Assembly (NCBI GenBank): GCA_016650445.1 | Contig: JAENVS010000011.1 | Span: 138,307-202,306 of the forward strand | Source of the DNA: Frankiaceae bacterium | GTDB lineage: Bacteria; Actinomycetota; Actinomycetes; Mycobacteriales; SCTD01 | Direction: 5' to 3' | Length of the DNA stretch: 64,000 nucleotides | Part shown: piece by piece, positions 61,798 through 64,000 of the stretch | Layout of the letters: every line of letters starts with the position of its first letter | How positions within the stretch are numbered: the first letter of the stretch is position 1 | Notes under the pieces: generated by a model | Databases searched by the model: none | Told to the model about the DNA's origin: nothing | The model's input: the letters and a program-made list of their open reading frames with translations, nothing else | Made by a program: the position numbers and the translations under genes

Positions 61798-62912
61798 TGC
61801 GAGGGCGGTGATGCCGGGTCGCCCGGCTGGCCACCCTGCTGCGGGTCGGTCCCGGGCTGGCCGCCCTGCTGCGGGTCGATGCCCGGCTGGGTCCCGGCCC
61901 CACCGTCGTCGCCCGGCGAGGGGGCGGGGCTGCTGACGGCGTCCTTGGCGGATGCCTCCACGACCGCGAGCTGGGTGCTGTCCCAGCGGCCGAACCGGGG
62001 GTTGACCTTGATCTTGAGCTCGGTCGCGATCTTCGCCAGCAGTTCACCCAGCCGCTGATCCCGCTGGCCCTGCAGCATGGTGCGACGAATGCGCGGCGTG
62101 GCCTGTTCCAGCGTCGTCGTTCGCCGGTCGATGACGTGCACGACGTGGTAGCCGAACTGCGTCTTGACCTCGACGTAGTCACCCGGCTTCGCGCCGAAGA
62201 CTGCGTCCTCGAACTCCTTGACGAACTGCCCGCGGCCGGCGAAGCCGAGGTCGCCGCCCTTGTCCTTGTTGGACGTGTCGGTCGACGACGTGGCGGCGAT
62301 CGTCGCGAACTGGGCGGGGTCCGCCTTCACCTGCGCCAGGATCGCGTCGGCCTGCGGCTTAGCCGCGACGAGGATGTGCGCCGTGTGCACCTGGTCGAAC
62401 TGCGCGGCGTTCTGCTTGTACTGCGCCTGGATCTCCGCCGCGGGGATGTCGATGTCCGCGGTGACCTTGTCGCCGACCAGCTCCCTGGTTACCTCGTCGG
62501 CGATGAACGAGCGCAGGTCCTCCTTGGCGACGCCGCCCTGGGCAGCCGTCTGGACCAGACCCTCGGGGCCGCCGTACTGCTGTTCGAACTCCGCGAACTT
62601 CGCGTCGATCTCGCCCGATGTCGCCGTGACGTCTGACCGCCTGGCGGTCTCAGCCAGCAGCTCGTGCAGGATCAGACGGCCGAGCGTCTCGCGCTGGAAC
62701 TTCGCCTTGTCGGCGCCGAGCTGCTGTTGCGCCTGGGGGTCCTTGAGCCCGCGCTCCACGAACCCGGCGAGGGCGTCGGTGGTGATCCGCTTGTCGCCGA
62801 CGGTGGCCGCGGCCCCCGACCGGACCGGGGCGTCGCCGCAGCCGCTGAGGACGAGCGCCATCAGCCCGGCGGCTGCCGTCGCTGTCGCGAGCCTGTGGAG
62901 GGTGCGGGTCAC
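61794..62912 (-). CDS. PpiC/SurA-type peptidyl-prolyl isomerase, lipoprotein
   Basis: A 372-residue extracytoplasmic foldase. Signal peptide with lipobox LVLSGC near residue 24. Residues 35-170 form a SurA-N-like helical chaperone domain; the parvulin domain (about 175-275) has VHTAHILVAAKPQADAILAQ, KGGDLGFAGRGQFVKEFED and VKTQFGYHVVHVIDRR. The C-terminal tail is Pro/Gly/Gln-rich with two near-identical copies of a unit containing DPQQGGQPG. GTG at 62912 with AAGGA nine bases upstream. Between mfd (61 bp) and mazG (4-bp overlap). Confidence 0.93.
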   Translation of the reverse strand: MTRTLHRLATATAAAGLMALVLSGCGDAPVRSGAAATVGDKRITTDALAGFVERGLKDPQAQQQLGADKAKFQRETLGRLILHELLAETARRSDVTATSGEIDAKFAEFEQQYGGPEGLVQTAAQGGVAKEDLRSFIADEVTRELVGDKVTADIDIPAAEIQAQYKQNAAQFDQVHTAHILVAAKPQADAILAQVKADPAQFATIAATSSTDTSNKDKGGDLGFAGRGQFVKEFEDAVFGAKPGDYVEVKTQFGYHVVHVIDRRTTTLEQATPRIRRTMLQGQRDQRLGELLAKIATELKIKVNPRFGRWDSTQLAVVEASAKDAVSSPAPSPGDDGGAGTQPGIDPQQGGQPGTDPQQGGQPGDPASPPSQ

Positions 62913-62973
62913 TGCGTGAGGTCCTTCCGGAACGGCGTAGCGCCAGGGGATTGGGGACAAGTTTCCCATGTCG

Positions 62974-64000
62974 TCATGTCGTGCTGCTCGCGGCTGCTGC
63001 CGCACCCGCGGCGACGCTGTCGCCCAGCACCGCGTCGAGCAGGTCGCGAGCCCAGGCCAGCAGGTCCGTGTCGCGCAGCGGCGTGCCGCCGAAGCGGGCG
63101 GTCTTCGGCCTCGGCACCAGGATCGTGTCGACGGTCTGCTTGACGACCGTGCCGGGGAACAGCCGCTGCAGCCGGAGCATCTGCGACTCGCGGAGCTTCA
63201 CCGGGGCGAAGCGAATCGTGTTGCCCTGCAGCGTGACCTCGGTGATCCCGAAGGTCTTCGCGTGCGCCCTGAACGAGGCGACCGCAAGCAGGTTGTCGAC
63301 CGGGGTCGGCACGGGTCCGTAACGGTCGATGAGCTCAGCCCGCACGGCGTCGATCGCCGCCTCGTCGGCCGCCGCGGCCAGCCGTCGGTAGGCCTCGAGC
63401 CGCAGCCGCTCGCCGGGCACGTAGTCGTGCGGCAGGTGGGCGTCGATCGGCAGGTCGACCTTCGTCTCGACCGGCTCGGGCTCGTCCTGGCGCCCACCAC
63501 CGCGCTTGAACTCGCTCACGGCCTCGCCCACGAGGCGCATGTAGAGGTCGAACCCGACGCTGGCGATGTGACCTGACTGCTCACCGCCGAGCAGGTTGCC
63601 GGCGCCGCGGATCTCGAGGTCCTTCATCGCGACCGCCATGCCCGCGCCGATCTCCGTGTTCTGGGCGATCGTGGCGAGCCGGTCGTGTGCGAGCTCCGTC
63701 AGCGGCTTCTCCGGCGGGTAGGTGAAGTAGGCGTAGGCCCGCTCGCGCCCTCGTCCGACGCGGCCGCGTATCTGGTGCAGCTGCGACAACCCGAAGGCGT
63801 CGGCGCGCTCGACCACCAGCGTGTTGGCGTTGGGGATGTCGAGCCCGCTCTCGACGATCGTGGTGCAGACGAGCACGTCGAAGTGCTTCTCCCAGAAGCC
63901 GATCATCACCTGCTCGAGGGCGACCTCGTTCATCTGCCCGTGGCCGACGGCGATGCGAGCCTCAGGCACCAGCTCGGCGAGCCGCTTCGCCGTGCGGTCG
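62974..64000 (-). CDS. mfd: Transcription-repair coupling factor Mfd, C-terminal part
   Basis: The last 341 residues of Mfd; the rest continues beyond the window edge. The visible helicase motifs are IVESGLDIPNANTLVVERAD (motif V region), LHQIRGRVGRGRERAYAYF (motif VI) and the TRG motif-like LEIRGAGNLLGGEQSGHIAS. The C-terminal D7 domain follows (LPHDYVPGERLRLEAYRRLA). Mfd removes stalled RNA polymerase and recruits UvrA. The first complete codon in the window is at 63999; only 63999-62974 are read here. Confidence 0.95.
   Translation of the reverse strand, partial: DRTAKRLAELVPEARIAVGHGQMNEVALEQVMIGFWEKHFDVLVCTTIVESGLDIPNANTLVVERADAFGLSQLHQIRGRVGRGRERAYAYFTYPPEKPLTELAHDRLATIAQNTEIGAGMAVAMKDLEIRGAGNLLGGEQSGHIASVGFDLYMRLVGEAVSEFKRGGGRQDEPEPVETKVDLPIDAHLPHDYVPGERLRLEAYRRLAAAADEAAIDAVRAELIDRYGPVPTPVDNLLAVASFRAHAKTFGITEVTLQGNTIRFAPVKLRESQMLRLQRLFPGTVVKQTVDTILVPRPKTARFGGTPLRDTDLLAWARDLLDAVLGDSVAAGAAAAASSTT

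Overview
The window is high-GC chromosomal DNA from an actinobacterium. Evidence: a mycothiol S-conjugate amidase (mca), an F420-type PPOX flavin protein, a class-E (LAxTG) sortase substrate, frequent GTG starts, and several leaderless promoters (TANNNT 6-7 nt before the start codon). From memory, the backbone gene order follows Mycobacterium tuberculosis Rv1020-Rv1086 (mfd, mazG, eno, ftsB-like, DUF501, ppx ... BI-1 protein, thiolase, SGNH hydrolase, cbs, metB ... greA, DUF4307, mca, small membrane protein, DUF255, haemolysin III, uppS), broken by large lineage-specific segments. The family is not certain; a Nocardioidaceae- or Propionibacteriales-like organism is a guess.

Layout. 1-7.65 kb: truncated uppS, a hypothetical gene, a PadR regulator with its membrane partner, GTP-dependent PEP carboxykinase, haemolysin III, a small putative DNA-binding protein and a DUF255 thioredoxin-like protein. 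7.7-19.2 kb: three exported proteins on the minus strand, a 1523-residue DUF11-repeat protein, a degenerate SGNH-like protein, and a 1876-residue protein with 14 RCC1 blades and six cadherin-like repeats. This segment is bracketed by two identical 27-bp direct repeats, each lying on the start codon of the flanking gene (DUF255 and arfB). It looks like an insertion that split a divergent gene pair. 19.4-22.1 kb: arfB, mca, DUF4307, greA. 22.1-32.6 kb: orphan response regulator, sortase-anchored M14 carboxypeptidase, threonine dehydratase, ROK kinase with FIST protein, then an AAA ATPase / small membrane protein / VWA operon.

32.6-43.7 kb (minus strand): a complete branched-chain-amino-acid-type ABC transporter (livKHMGF) preceded by a membrane-anchored DNRLRE protein, a surface caspase-like protein with an EF-hand loop, metB, an HTH protein and cbs. 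metB and cbs give transsulfuration capacity. 43.7-49.4 kb: MBL hydrolase, SGNH hydrolase, thiolase, a hypothetical gene and an M1-like lipoprotein peptidase that share overlapping divergent leaderless promoters, remnants of a VOC and a CGNR gene, and an F420-type protein. 49.4-56 kb: BI-1 protein, tRNA-Leu(UAA), HNH endonuclease, peptide deformylase with a double-ACT protein, MFS transporter with an EAL phosphodiesterase. 56.2-64 kb: a tightly packed minus-strand block: mfd (partial), PpiC lipoprotein, mazG, MOSC, eno, ftsB, DUF501, ppx, cupin, type-5 uracil-DNA glycosylase.

No CRISPR array, rRNA, transposase or integrase was seen. The most notable observations are the 27-bp repeats around the surface-protein segment, the secreted EF-hand caspase next to the Liv transporter, the overlapping divergent leaderless promoters at 47.15 kb, and the leucine tRNA without a long variable arm.
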